From positions 1 through 64,000 of the forward strand of contig CAVYEZ010000002.1 in assembly GCA_963767685.1 (NCBI GenBank): a stretch of DNA of 64,000 nucleotides, written 5' to 3'. This DNA is from Trebonia sp963767685. GTDB taxonomy: Bacteria; Actinomycetota; Actinomycetes; Streptosporangiales; Streptosporangiaceae. The stretch's first letter is position 1; each line of letters begins with the position of its first letter. A program made the position numbers and the translations under genes. This document shows positions 8,334-17,562 of this stretch, in pieces. Below the pieces are notes generated by a model. It was not told the DNA's origin. It made no database searches and saw only the letters and a list, made by a program, of their open reading frames with translations.

Positions 8334-9901
8334 GGCTGGATTCCATTCTGCGCGGCTGCGGGATGAGCGGGCACCGGGTCAGTGGAGCCCACCTGGGACA
8401 TGGTGGCCTTGACGGCCGGGTTAATCACGTCGAGCACCGGCTTGGGGTAAACGCCCATCGCGACGATCAGGGCGACGAGCGGCACGACCGCGAGCAGTTC
8501 CCGCAACCCCAGGTCGGGCATCCCGATCACGGCCTCGGCGGTCGGCCCGTTCATCGTCCGCTGGTACATCCACAGGATGTAGATCGCGGCGAGGATGATC
8601 CCCGCGACCGCGAACGAGCCCGCCACCTTGTACCGGGAGAACGTGCCGACGAGCACGAGGAACTCCGACACGAAGGTCGACAGCCCGGGCAGCGACAGGC
8701 CGGCGAGGCCGGTGACGAGGAAGAGCCCGGCGAGCACGGGCGCCACCTTCTGCACGCCGCCGTAGTCGGCGATGCGGTCGGAGCCGCGCCGGACGATCAT
8801 GAACCCGGCGAGCAGGAACAGCGCGCCGGTCGCGAACCCGTGGTTGACCATGTAAAGCGTGGCACCGGACTGGCCCTGCGAGGTGAGGGCGAAGATGCCG
8901 AGCACGATGAACCCGAAGTGCGAGATCGAGGTGTACCCGATCAGCCGCTTCATCGAGGTCTGCCCGATCGCCACGATGGCGCCGTAGATGATCGAGATCA
9001 CCGCGAGCACCAAGATCAGCGGCGTGAAGTAGTGGAACCCGGCGGGGAACAGCTCCAGGCAGTACCTGATCATGCCGAACGTGCCGACCTTGTCCATCAC
9101 GCCGAGCATCAGCACCGCGGCGCCCGGCTGAGCGGACGACGCGGCGTCCGGCAGCCAGGTGTGGAAGGGCCACAGCGGCGCCTTGATCGCGAAGGCGATG
9201 AAGAAGCCGAGGAACAGCCACTTCTGCACCGTGGACGACAGCGCGATGTGGGTCAGCGTGTAGAAGATGAACGTCCCGTGGTGCCCGGTCAGCGCCGACT
9301 CGCCCGAGTACACGTACAGCGCGATCACCGCGACCAGCATGAGCAGGCCGCCGAGCAGCGAGTAGAGCAGGAACTTGACCGCCGCGTACTGCCGCGGCCC
9401 GACGCCGAACGACCCGATCATGAAGTACATCGGGACCAGCATGGCCTCGAAGAACACGTAGAACAGGAAGACGTCGGTGGCCGCGAACGTGCCGATCATC
9501 ATCGTGTCCAGCACCAGGATCAGCGCGAAGTAGGTCCGGGGCGAGCGCTTTACCTCCGGACCGTCCGCGTCGTGCCAGGAGGCCAGGATTACCACCGGCA
9601 TGAGCACCGCGGTCATCCCGATGAGGACCAGCGCGATCCCGTCCACGCCGAGCGCGTAGTGCACGCCGAACTGCGGGATCCAGTTGTACTGCTCGGTGAA
9701 CTGGAAGGTCGGCCCCGAGGTGTTGAACTGGGTGGCCATGACGATCACCCAGACCAGGTCCGCCAGCGCGAACAGCAGGGTGGTCACCTTGGCGAGCCGC
9801 ACGGGCAGCAGGGCCACGACGATCGCGCCGAGCAGCGGGATGCCGCCCGCGACGGTCAGCCACGGTGTCCCGCTGTTCGCCAGCGCCGCAACAGGGATCA
9901 T
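8330..9901 (-). CDS. nuoM: NADH-quinone oxidoreductase subunit M
   Basis: A 523-residue antiporter-like membrane subunit of complex I with about 14 hydrophobic helices. YFIFFEAMLVPMYFMIG-type sequence (FYVFFEAMLVPMYF) carries the conserved helix glutamate. FIAFAIKAPLWPFHTWLPDA carries the conserved lysine, and SISHFGFIVLGIF follows. It couples quinone reduction to proton pumping. Start ATG at 9901 directly abuts the nuoL stop, and the end overlaps nuoN. No lesion is visible. Confidence 0.96.
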   Translation of the reverse strand: MIPVAALANSGTPWLTVAGGIPLLGAIVVALLPVRLAKVTTLLFALADLVWVIVMATQFNTSGPTFQFTEQYNWIPQFGVHYALGVDGIALVLIGMTAVLMPVVILASWHDADGPEVKRSPRTYFALILVLDTMMIGTFAATDVFLFYVFFEAMLVPMYFMIGSFGVGPRQYAAVKFLLYSLLGGLLMLVAVIALYVYSGESALTGHHGTFIFYTLTHIALSSTVQKWLFLGFFIAFAIKAPLWPFHTWLPDAASSAQPGAAVLMLGVMDKVGTFGMIRYCLELFPAGFHYFTPLILVLAVISIIYGAIVAIGQTSMKRLIGYTSISHFGFIVLGIFALTSQGQSGATLYMVNHGFATGALFLLAGFMIVRRGSDRIADYGGVQKVAPVLAGLFLVTGLAGLSLPGLSTFVSEFLVLVGTFSRYKVAGSFAVAGIILAAIYILWMYQRTMNGPTAEAVIGMPDLGLRELLAVVPLVALIVAMGVYPKPVLDVINPAVKATMSQVGSTDPVPAHPAAAQNGIQP

Positions 9902-11857
9902 TTAGAGCCTCACCACGTAAAGGCCGGCCAGGATCAGCACGGCGCCGATGAGCATGGTCAGCGCGTAAGAGCGCACGTACCCGGTCTGCAGCTTCCGCAT
10001 CCGTCCCGACGTCCCGCCGATGGTCGCGGCCAGCCCGTTCACCAGGCCGTCCACGCCTCGGCTGTCGAAGAAAACCGACAGGCGGGTGAGCCACTGCCCG
10101 GGGCGCATCAGCACGGACTCGTTGAACGCGTCGCCGTACAGGTCCGCGCGGGCCGCGCGGGTCAGGACCGAGCCGCGCGGCGCGGTGGCCACCACCGGCA
10201 CCCGCCCGTACATCGCCCAGGCGATCCCGACCCCGAACACCACCAGGATCAGCGCGATGATGCCCGGCCAGGTCCAGATCCCGTGCTTGTCCGGCGGCAG
10301 GCCGACCACCGGCCCGAGGAAGTCCGCGAACCGCGAGTTGACGATGAGGAACCAGCCCGCCGCGACCGAGCCGACCGCGAGCAGGATCATCGGCACGGTC
10401 ATCACCCAGGGCGCCTCGTGCGGGTGCGGGATGTGCCGCTCGGCCGCGGTGTAGGGCGGGTGCGCGCCGGCGCCGCCGATCACGCCTTCCTCTTCCCAGC
10501 GCGGGCGGCCGAAGTAGGTCATCAGCATGACCCGGCTCATGTAGAACGCGGTGATGCCGGCCCCGATGATCGCGCAGGCAGCCAGGATCCAGCCCGAGGT
10601 GCCGCCCTTCTCCCAGGCGGCGTCGATGATGCCGTCCTTGGTGAAGAACCCGGAGAACGGCGGGATGCCGATGATCGCCAGGTAGCCGAGGCCGAACGTC
10701 ACGAACGTGATCGGCAGGAACTTGCGCAGGGCGCCGTAGCGGCGCATGTTCACCTCGTCGTCCATGCCGTGCAGGACCGACCCGGCGCCGAGGAACAGGC
10801 CCGCCTTGAAGAACCCGTGCGCGAGCAGGTGCGCGATCGCGAACACGTAACCGGCCGGGCCGAGGCCCGCGGCCAGCGTCATGTAGCCGATCTGCGACAT
10901 CGTGGAACCGGCCAGGGCCTTCTTGATGTCGTCCTTGGCGCAACCGATGATCGCGCCGAACAGGAGGGTCACGGCACCGACAACGGTGACCGCGAGCTGG
11001 GCGGTGGGCGCGTCGTTGAAGATCGGGTTGGAACGGACGATCAGGTAAACGCCAGCCGTGACCATTGTCGCCGCATGAATAAGGGCCGACACCGGTGTCG
11101 GGCCCTCCATCGCGTCGAGCAGCCAGGACTGCAGCGGCACCTGAGCGGACTTGCCGCAGGCGCCGAGCAGCAGCAGCAGGCCGATCGCCGTGGCGACCCC
11201 GCTGCCGCCGGACTTGGTCGAGTCGAACACCCCGGTGAAGTTGAACGTGCCGAACTCGGCGAACATCAGCATGATCGCCAGGGACAGCCCGGCGTCACCG
11301 ACGCGGTTGGCGATGAACGCCTTCTTGGCCGCCACCGCCGCGGTCGGCTTGAACTGCCAGAAGCCGATCAGCAGGTAGGACGCCAGGCCGACGCCCTCCC
11401 AGCCGACGTAGAGGCTGAGGTAGTTGTCCGACAGCACCAGCAGCAGCATCGACGCGATGAACAAGTTCAGGTAGGCGAAGAAGCGGCGCCGGCCGGGGTC
11501 GTGGGCCATGTAGCCGACCGCGTAGATGAGGATCAGCGAGCCGACCCCGGTGATCAACAGCACGAAGCTAATAGACAGCGGGTCAATGAGCAGGCCGATG
11601 TTCGCCTGGAAGCCGTTGACCGGAATCCAGGAGTACATGTGCAAGTCTTGGCTGCGCGCGGCCCCGGTCTGGCCAAGCAGCGTGAAGAACGCGATCAGCC
11701 CGTAGACAAGCGACGCCAGCGACATCAGGACGCCGAGCAGATGTCCCCACTTGTCGGTGCGACGACCGCCAAGCAACAGGACTACCGCGCCGAAGGCCGG
11801 AAATGCGAGCAGCAGCCACGAGTATCGGAACACGCCGGTAGCGGCGAGTGTCGCCAT
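9902..11857 (-). CDS. nuoL: NADH-quinone oxidoreductase subunit L
   Basis: The largest complex I membrane subunit, 651 residues. It contains YVGWEGVGLASYLLIGFW, KAFIANRVGDAGL, GKSAQVPLQSWLLDAMEGPTPVSALIHAATMVTAGVYL and DDIKKALAGSTMSQIGYM, all diagnostic, and ends in the long lateral helix region. The frame is open far upstream across nuoK, but the protein begins at MATLAATGVF (ATG at 11857), preceded by GAGGAGA. It follows nuoK by 14 bases. Confidence 0.96.
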   Translation of the reverse strand: MATLAATGVFRYSWLLLAFPAFGAVVLLLGGRRTDKWGHLLGVLMSLASLVYGLIAFFTLLGQTGAARSQDLHMYSWIPVNGFQANIGLLIDPLSISFVLLITGVGSLILIYAVGYMAHDPGRRRFFAYLNLFIASMLLLVLSDNYLSLYVGWEGVGLASYLLIGFWQFKPTAAVAAKKAFIANRVGDAGLSLAIMLMFAEFGTFNFTGVFDSTKSGGSGVATAIGLLLLLGACGKSAQVPLQSWLLDAMEGPTPVSALIHAATMVTAGVYLIVRSNPIFNDAPTAQLAVTVVGAVTLLFGAIIGCAKDDIKKALAGSTMSQIGYMTLAAGLGPAGYVFAIAHLLAHGFFKAGLFLGAGSVLHGMDDEVNMRRYGALRKFLPITFVTFGLGYLAIIGIPPFSGFFTKDGIIDAAWEKGGTSGWILAACAIIGAGITAFYMSRVMLMTYFGRPRWEEEGVIGGAGAHPPYTAAERHIPHPHEAPWVMTVPMILLAVGSVAAGWFLIVNSRFADFLGPVVGLPPDKHGIWTWPGIIALILVVFGVGIAWAMYGRVPVVATAPRGSVLTRAARADLYGDAFNESVLMRPGQWLTRLSVFFDSRGVDGLVNGLAATIGGTSGRMRKLQTGYVRSYALTMLIGAVLILAGLYVVRL

Positions 11858-11871
11858 CGCGATAAATCTCC

Positions 11872-12171
11872 TCAGTTCTTGAGCAGGTTCGCGTCGTCGA
11901 CCGACGCGGACCTGCGGGCGCGGTAGATGGCCATCAGGATGGCGAGGCCGACGACCACCTCGGCGGCGGCGACGACCATCACGAAGAAGGCCACCACCTG
12001 CCCGTCCAGGTTGCCGTGCATCCGGGCGAAGGTGACGAACGCCAGGTTGCACGCGTTCAGCATGAGCTCGATGCTCATGAAGATCAGGATCGCGTTGCGC
12101 CGGACCAGGACCCCGACCGCGCCGATGACGAACAGGATGACCGCGAGGAATATGTAGTGCGCGGGGCTCAC
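11872..12171 (-). CDS. nuoK: NADH-quinone oxidoreductase subunit K
   Basis: A 99-residue, three-helix membrane subunit of complex I. The conserved acidic residues of the proton path are visible in FMSIELMLNACNLAFV and AAAEVVVGLAILMAI. The length equals the family norm. It overlaps nuoJ by 4 bases. Confidence 0.96.
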   Translation of the reverse strand: MSPAHYIFLAVILFVIGAVGVLVRRNAILIFMSIELMLNACNLAFVTFARMHGNLDGQVVAFFVMVVAAAEVVVGLAILMAIYRARRSASVDDANLLKN

Positions 12172-13016
12172 TGGCCTTCCCTCCCCCGGGCGCCCGCCTC
12201 GATCTGGCGCTCCTCTTCGATCCGCTCCTCGGCGGCGAGATCGGCGGCCACGTCGCCCTGCGGGTCACGGCCAAGCTCCACGTCGCGCTGGACTATCGCG
12301 TGCGATACCGAACGGTCGGTGGTGGTTCCGTCCGGCAGCATGGCCGGCAGGTCGACGGCGTTGTGCAGCGCGTACACCCCGGGCGGCGGCTCGGGCTGGA
12401 CCTGGCCGCTCTCGATCTTGCGGCGGGCCACCTCCCGCTGGGTCGGCTTGGGCGAAGTGCGCTCGCGGTGCGCGAGCACCATCCCCCCGAGCGCGGCCGT
12501 GATCAGCAGGGCGCTGGTGACTTCAAACGGGAAGACGTACGTGGTGAAGATCAGCTGCGCGATGCCGGTCAGGTTGCCGGTGCTCTGCGCGCTGGTAGCC
12601 GGGGCCGCCGAGCCGATCGCCGCGTGCCCGATGCCGACGATGAGCAGCACCGCGAGGCCGACGCCAGCGAGGCCCGCCCACAGCCGCTGGCCCCTGATCG
12701 TCTCCGTCAGCGAGTCCGCCGAGTTGACGCCGATCAGCATGACCACGAACAGGAACAGCATCAGCACCGCGCCGGTGTAGACGATGACCTGGACGAAAGC
12801 GAGGAACGGGGCCCCCTGCATGGCGTACATGACCGCCAGGGAGAGCATCACGACCGCGAGCATGAGCGCGCAGTGCACGGCCTGCCGCACCAGGATCATG
12901 CCGAGCGCGCCCGAGACCGCGAGCACCGCGAGGATCCAGAACAGGGCCTCGTCGAAGAGCGGGTCAAGGTTGGTTCCGCCGGCACCGCCGTTCGCGAGAA
13001 TGAGAGAGTGCATCAC
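12168..13016 (-). CDS. nuoJ: NADH-quinone oxidoreductase subunit J
   Basis: A 282-residue complex I membrane subunit. Five hydrophobic segments fill the first 170 residues, with ALCALMLAVVMLSLAVMYAMQGAPFLAFVQVIVYTGAVLMLFLFVVMLIG-type sequence marking the family. A charged C-terminal tail of about 100 residues makes it longer than enterobacterial NuoJ, as in other actinobacteria. It is coupled to nuoI by a 4-base overlap. Confidence 0.95.
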   Translation of the reverse strand: MMHSLILANGGAGGTNLDPLFDEALFWILAVLAVSGALGMILVRQAVHCALMLAVVMLSLAVMYAMQGAPFLAFVQVIVYTGAVLMLFLFVVMLIGVNSADSLTETIRGQRLWAGLAGVGLAVLLIVGIGHAAIGSAAPATSAQSTGNLTGIAQLIFTTYVFPFEVTSALLITAALGGMVLAHRERTSPKPTQREVARRKIESGQVQPEPPPGVYALHNAVDLPAMLPDGTTTDRSVSHAIVQRDVELGRDPQGDVAADLAAEERIEEERQIEAGARGREGQ

Positions 13017-13681
13017 AGCTCCGCTTCCTGGCCGCTGTAGGTGGCCTGCTCGCCGCCGGGTCGCACCTCGTCCTGGCCGGGCACGTAATCGCCGGTGGCC
13101 GTGGCCTGCACGGCGGGGCCGGTCGGCCCGCCCGGCCCGGACGCTCCCGGTGCCCGGCCGGTGGGCGATATCCCGGCGCCGCCGAGCCGGTAGTAGTCCC
13201 TCTCATCCTTGCCAAGACGCATCGGATGAGGCGGGGCCTCCATGGTCTCGAGCAGCGGGACCAGCAGCTGCTCCTTGGTCCAGATCAGCTTTTCCCTGTC
13301 GTCGTCCGCGAGCTCGTACTCGTTGGTCATCGTGAGCGCCCGGGTGGGGCACGCCTCGATGCACAGACCGCACAGGATGCAGCGCAGGTAGTTGATCTGG
13401 TAGACGTGCCCGTACCGCTCGCCCGGCGAGTAGCGCTCCTCGGGCGTGTTGTCCCGGCCCTCGACGTAGATCGCGTCGGCGGGGCAGGCCCAGGCGCACA
13501 GCTCGCAGCCGATGCACTTCTCCAGGCCGTCGGGCCAGCGGTTGAGCTGGTGGTGACCGTGGAACCGGGGGGCGGTCGGCCGCTTGTCCTCCGGGTACAT
13601 CACGGTGTCGACCTTCCTGAACATCTCTCGGAAGGTGACGCCGAATCCCTTGACGGGGTTGAGGAAATCAAGACCCGGCAC
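13013..13681 (-). CDS. nuoI: NADH-quinone oxidoreductase subunit I (two 4Fe-4S)
   Basis: The 222-residue ferredoxin-like subunit of complex I, passing electrons to the last cluster in NuoB. Two 4Fe-4S motifs are intact: CIGCELCAWACP (Cys 56, 59, 62, 66) and CILCGLCIEACP (Cys 101, 104, 107, 111). The C-terminal 50 residues form a Gly/Pro/Thr-rich tail absent from short homologues. Its start overlaps the end of nuoH by 14 bases. Confidence 0.97.
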   Translation of the reverse strand: MPGLDFLNPVKGFGVTFREMFRKVDTVMYPEDKRPTAPRFHGHHQLNRWPDGLEKCIGCELCAWACPADAIYVEGRDNTPEERYSPGERYGHVYQINYLRCILCGLCIEACPTRALTMTNEYELADDDREKLIWTKEQLLVPLLETMEAPPHPMRLGKDERDYYRLGGAGISPTGRAPGASGPGGPTGPAVQATATGDYVPGQDEVRPGGEQATYSGQEAEL

Positions 13682-15065
13682 CGGAGACCTCCTTCGTCAC
13701 GCCATCGCCGGATGCCGCGGGCCCGGTGGCCGCGGGCACGGCCCCGGCCACCGCCATGCCGCCGAGCTCAAGGCCGTGGTAGTGCGGCAGGTCAAGCGGA
13801 GGCACCGGGAACCTCGGCACCGGCTTCTCGAGCTTGACCAGCTCGCCGTCTTCGTCGTAGTCCCACTCGTCCTCTTCCTCGGCGGGCGGTGCGGGAGAGA
13901 TCCTCGCCATGTGCTTCTGGTAGCCGTTGTCCCAGAACGTGAACAGCAGGACGAACAGGACGAGGACCACCCCGGCCACCGCGTACACGACCGGCGAGTG
14001 GTTGTCCTCGCGCAGCGCGCGCACGGTCGCGACGAGCAGCAGCCAGACGATGGAGGCCGGGATGAGGATCTTCCAGCCGAGCGCCATCAGCTGGTCGTAC
14101 CGCGTCCGCGGCAGCGTGCCGCGCAGCCACACGTACCCGAACAGCAGGATGAAGACCTTGATGAGGAACCAGACCACGCACCACCACGGGTTGAACACCC
14201 AGCTCCCCAGCAGGGTGAGCGGCGGGACGGGCCGCCAGCCGCCGAGGAACAGCGTGGTGGCGAGCGCGGAGACCGTGGTCATGTTGATGTACTCGGCGAG
14301 GAAGAACATCGCGAACTTCATCGAGGAGTACTCGGTCATGTGGCCGGCGACGATCTCGCCCTCGCCCTCGGGCAGGTCGAACGGTATCCGGTTGGTCTCG
14401 CCGACCATCGTCACCAGGTAGATGATGAAGGAGGGGAACAGCACCCACACGTACCAGAAGTGCGCCTGCGCGTTGACGATCCCCGTCGTCGACAGCGAGC
14501 CGGCGTCGAGGAAGACCGCGACGAACGACAGGCCCATCGCGATCTCGTAGCTGATCACCTGGGCGGTCGAGCGCAGCGCGCCGAGGATCGAGTACGGACC
14601 GCGCGAGGCCCAGCCGGCCAGCACGATGCCGTAGACGCCGATCGAGCTCATGGCCAGCACGAGCAGCACCGCCACCGGCAGGTCAGCGACCTGCAGCGGG
14701 GTCCAGTGGTGGAAGATCGACGCCAGCGGGCCCCACGGGATGATCGCGAAGCCGACGAACGACGTGGTCGCCGCGATCGCGGGCGCGATGAAGAACACCA
14801 GCTTGTCCACCTTGGTGGGGACGATGTCCTCCTTCAGCGGCAGCTTCAGCGCGTCGGCGATCGGCTGCAGCAGGCCAAAGGGCCCGGCCCGGTTCGGTCC
14901 CGGCCGGTTCTGCATGCGGCCGATCACCCGCCGCTCAAACCAGATCATGAAGACGGTCGTAAGCAGCAGGAACACGAAGACGATGGCGACCTTGAGCAGC
15001 ACCATCCACCAGATGAGCTGGTTGAAGTCGCTCAGCGTCGAGTCCACCGCGAGCGTATGGGGCAT
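13668..15065 (-). CDS. nuoH: NADH-quinone oxidoreductase subunit H
   Basis: A 465-residue membrane subunit forming the quinone cavity with NuoB and NuoD. Diagnostic blocks are WFERRVIGRMQNRPGPNR, GPFGLLQPIADALKLPLKED, GETNRIPFDLPEGEGEIVAG and RGTLPRTRYDQLM. The start MPHTLAVD (ATG 15065) lies 3 bases after nuoG, with GAGGAGG about 11 bases upstream. A cytosolic tail of about 80 residues, acidic then Gly/Ala-rich, follows the last helix, as in other actinobacterial NuoH. Confidence 0.96.
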   Translation of the reverse strand: MPHTLAVDSTLSDFNQLIWWMVLLKVAIVFVFLLLTTVFMIWFERRVIGRMQNRPGPNRAGPFGLLQPIADALKLPLKEDIVPTKVDKLVFFIAPAIAATTSFVGFAIIPWGPLASIFHHWTPLQVADLPVAVLLVLAMSSIGVYGIVLAGWASRGPYSILGALRSTAQVISYEIAMGLSFVAVFLDAGSLSTTGIVNAQAHFWYVWVLFPSFIIYLVTMVGETNRIPFDLPEGEGEIVAGHMTEYSSMKFAMFFLAEYINMTTVSALATTLFLGGWRPVPPLTLLGSWVFNPWWCVVWFLIKVFILLFGYVWLRGTLPRTRYDQLMALGWKILIPASIVWLLLVATVRALREDNHSPVVYAVAGVVLVLFVLLFTFWDNGYQKHMARISPAPPAEEEDEWDYDEDGELVKLEKPVPRFPVPPLDLPHYHGLELGGMAVAGAVPAATGPAASGDGVTKEVSGAGS

Positions 15066-15067
15066 TT

Positions 15068-17557
15068 CTATTCGGCCCTCCTCAGGGACACCCTGCTGCC
15101 GTGGCCCGCGGCGAGGTCCGTGCGGACCGCGGCGCCGGAGCTGTTGGTGGGCAGCCAGACCACGCCCTCGGCCATCTCCGTGACCTCGAGCGGGACGGTT
15201 ATCGCGCCGGCCGTGGTCGCCACGGTCACCTTGTCGCCGTCGACGGCCCCGGCCGCGACCGCGGTGGCGGCCGCGACCCTGGCCACGGTGGGCCGGGCGG
15301 TGCCGGCCAGGTACGGCTCGCCGTCCTGCATCCGGCCCGCGTCCACCAGCTGCGCCCAGGTGGCGAGCCGGACGTCCGTCTCTGTCCCCGTGGCTGGCAG
15401 CCCCGCGGCCGACAGCCCCGTGGTTGAGTGCGCAGTGGTCGCCGACGGCGTGGAGTACACCGCGGGCGCGGCCGGGCGGGCGCCCCGCCACGCGCCGAGG
15501 GCGGCGAGCTCGGCCCGCGCGGCGGCCGCGTCGGGCAGCCCCAGGTGGACGTCCATCTCGTCGGCGATCGCGCCGAGCACGTAGAGGTCGGTGCGGACGC
15601 CGGGAACGGTGAGCGCCGGGGCGAACGTGCCGCCGCGACCCTCCCAGTTCACGAACGTCCCGGCCTTCTCGGCGACCGTCGCGACGGGGAAGACCACGTC
15701 CGCGCGGTCGGTGATCGCGCTGGCCCGCAGCTCGAGCGAGACGATGAACGGCGTCCGGTCGAGCGCGGCCAGCGCGGCGGCCGGGTCGGGGAGGTCGGCG
15801 GCGTCGACGCCGGCGATGACCAGCGCGGCCAGCTCGCCGTTGGCCGCGGCCGCGAGCAGCGCCGAGGTGGAACGCCCGGGCGTGGCCGGCAGCGTGGCCT
15901 TGTTCCAGGCCTTCGCGACTTCCGCGCGCGCCCGGGGATCGCCTACCCAGCGGCCGATCGGCAGCAGGCCGGGCATCGCGCCCGCCTCGACGGCACCGCG
16001 CTCGCCGGCCCGCCGGGGGATCCACGCCAGCTTCGCGCCGCTGGCGTCCGCGAGCCGCGCGGCGGCCGCGAGCCCCCCGGGCACCTCGGCCAGCCGCTCG
16101 CCGACCAGGATCACCGCACCGGGCTGGGCGAGCAGTTCGGCGGCCCGCGCGATCTCGGCGTCGCTGCCGCCGCCCGCCGCGAGCGCGGTCAGCGTGCCGG
16201 GCTCGGCGCCAGGCACGGTCGGCAGCAGCGTGCCGAAGACCTTCGCGAGCCCCGGCGTGCCGAGCGCCGCGACGGAGAACACCGCGAGGTTGTCCTTGCG
16301 GGCCGCCTTGCGCAGCCGCAGGAACACCATCGGGGACTCGTCCTCGGGCTCGAACCCGGCGAGCAGCACCACCGGCGCGGCCTCGAGGTCGGCGTAGCTG
16401 ACCTCGATGTCGCGGCCCGCGACCCGGGCGGCGAGGAACTGCTCTTCCTCCGCCGAGTGAGGCCGGGCGCGCATGTCGATGTCGTTCGTGTCCAGCGCGA
16501 GCCGGGTGAACTTGGCGTAGGCGTAGGCGTCCTCAAGCGTCAGCCGGCCGCCGGTCAGCACGCCGGCCCCGGACGGGCCCTCGCCCGTGTTTGCCCGAGC
16601 GGCGTCGCGAGCGGCGGCCAGGCCGCGCGCGGCAACCGCGAAAGCATGCTGCCACGAAGCCGGCCGGAGGATTCCGTCCTCGTCCCGCACCAGGGGCGTG
16701 GTCAGCCGGTCCGACTGGGTGGCGTAGCTGAAGGCCCACCGGCCCTTGTCGCAGTTCCACTCCTCGTTCACCAGCGGCTCGTCGCCCGCGAGGCGGCGCA
16801 GCACGGCGCCGCGCCTGGTGTCGGTGCGCTGGCGGCACCCGGACGCGCAGTGCTCGCAGACGCTCGGCGTCGACACGAGGTCGAACGGGCGGGACTTAAA
16901 CCGGTACTGGGCGCCGGTCAGCGCGCCGACCGGGCAGACCTGCACCGTGTTGCCGGAGAAGTAGGAGTTGAACGGCTGGCCCGCCGCGGTGCCGATGTAC
17001 TGGCTCGGTCCCCGCTCGAGGAACTCGATGAAGTCGTCGCCCGCGATCTCTTCCGAGGTCCGCACGCAGCGGGTGCAGGAGATGCAGCGCTCCCGGTCGA
17101 GTAGCACCTCGGTCGAGATCGCCACCGGCTTGTCGAACTCCCGCTTCTCCTCGCGGAACCTGGACTCGCCCTGCCCGTTGGCCACGGCCTGGTTCTGCAG
17201 CGGGCACTCGCCGCCCTTGTCGCACATCGGGCAGTCGAGCGGGTGGTTCACCAGCAGCAGTTCCATCACGCCGCGCTGCGCCTTCTCGGCGACCGGGGAG
17301 GTGTACTGCGTCTTGACCACCATGCCGTCGGTGCAGACGGTGGTGCAGGACGCCAGCGGCTTGCGCTGGCCCTCGATGTCCACCAGGCACTGCCGGCAGG
17401 CGCCGATCGGGTCGAGCAGCGGGTGGTCGCAGAACCGCGGGATCGTGATCCCGATCGTCTCGGCGGCCCGGATGACCAACGTGCCCTTGGGCACGCTGAT
17501 CTGGTAGCCGTCGATGGTGACGGTCACCGTCTCGGTCGCTGTTGGCTGAACAGTCAT
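15068..17557 (-). CDS. nuoG: NADH-quinone oxidoreductase subunit G
   Basis: The 829-residue iron-sulfur subunit of the NADH arm. The N-terminus has a 2Fe-2S ferredoxin fold (Cys 43, 54, 57, 71), then DCPMCDKGGECPLQ, then CISCTRCVRTSEE (Cys 158, 161, 164). A molybdopterin-oxidoreductase-like domain opens with CEHCASGC. The cofactor-domain part is Ala-rich and less conserved, as usual. ATG at 17557 is used; a GTG three codons upstream overlapping the nuoF stop is possible. Confidence 0.95.
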   Translation of the reverse strand: MTVQPTATETVTVTIDGYQISVPKGTLVIRAAETIGITIPRFCDHPLLDPIGACRQCLVDIEGQRKPLASCTTVCTDGMVVKTQYTSPVAEKAQRGVMELLLVNHPLDCPMCDKGGECPLQNQAVANGQGESRFREEKREFDKPVAISTEVLLDRERCISCTRCVRTSEEIAGDDFIEFLERGPSQYIGTAAGQPFNSYFSGNTVQVCPVGALTGAQYRFKSRPFDLVSTPSVCEHCASGCRQRTDTRRGAVLRRLAGDEPLVNEEWNCDKGRWAFSYATQSDRLTTPLVRDEDGILRPASWQHAFAVAARGLAAARDAARANTGEGPSGAGVLTGGRLTLEDAYAYAKFTRLALDTNDIDMRARPHSAEEEQFLAARVAGRDIEVSYADLEAAPVVLLAGFEPEDESPMVFLRLRKAARKDNLAVFSVAALGTPGLAKVFGTLLPTVPGAEPGTLTALAAGGGSDAEIARAAELLAQPGAVILVGERLAEVPGGLAAAARLADASGAKLAWIPRRAGERGAVEAGAMPGLLPIGRWVGDPRARAEVAKAWNKATLPATPGRSTSALLAAAANGELAALVIAGVDAADLPDPAAALAALDRTPFIVSLELRASAITDRADVVFPVATVAEKAGTFVNWEGRGGTFAPALTVPGVRTDLYVLGAIADEMDVHLGLPDAAAARAELAALGAWRGARPAAPAVYSTPSATTAHSTTGLSAAGLPATGTETDVRLATWAQLVDAGRMQDGEPYLAGTARPTVARVAAATAVAAGAVDGDKVTVATTAGAITVPLEVTEMAEGVVWLPTNSSGAAVRTDLAAGHGSRVSLRRAE

Positions 17558-17562
17558 CGGTT

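Noticed and set aside
8363..11926. A 1187-codon open frame on the plus strand opposite nuoM and nuoL
   Set aside because: It is rich in Arg, His, Asp, Gln and Gly with no domain, and is the complement of two conserved complex I genes. High GC alone keeps it open.
13584..15584. A 666-codon plus-strand frame opposite nuoH and nuoG
   Set aside because: It is a low-complexity shadow of conserved genes without start signals or family resemblance.
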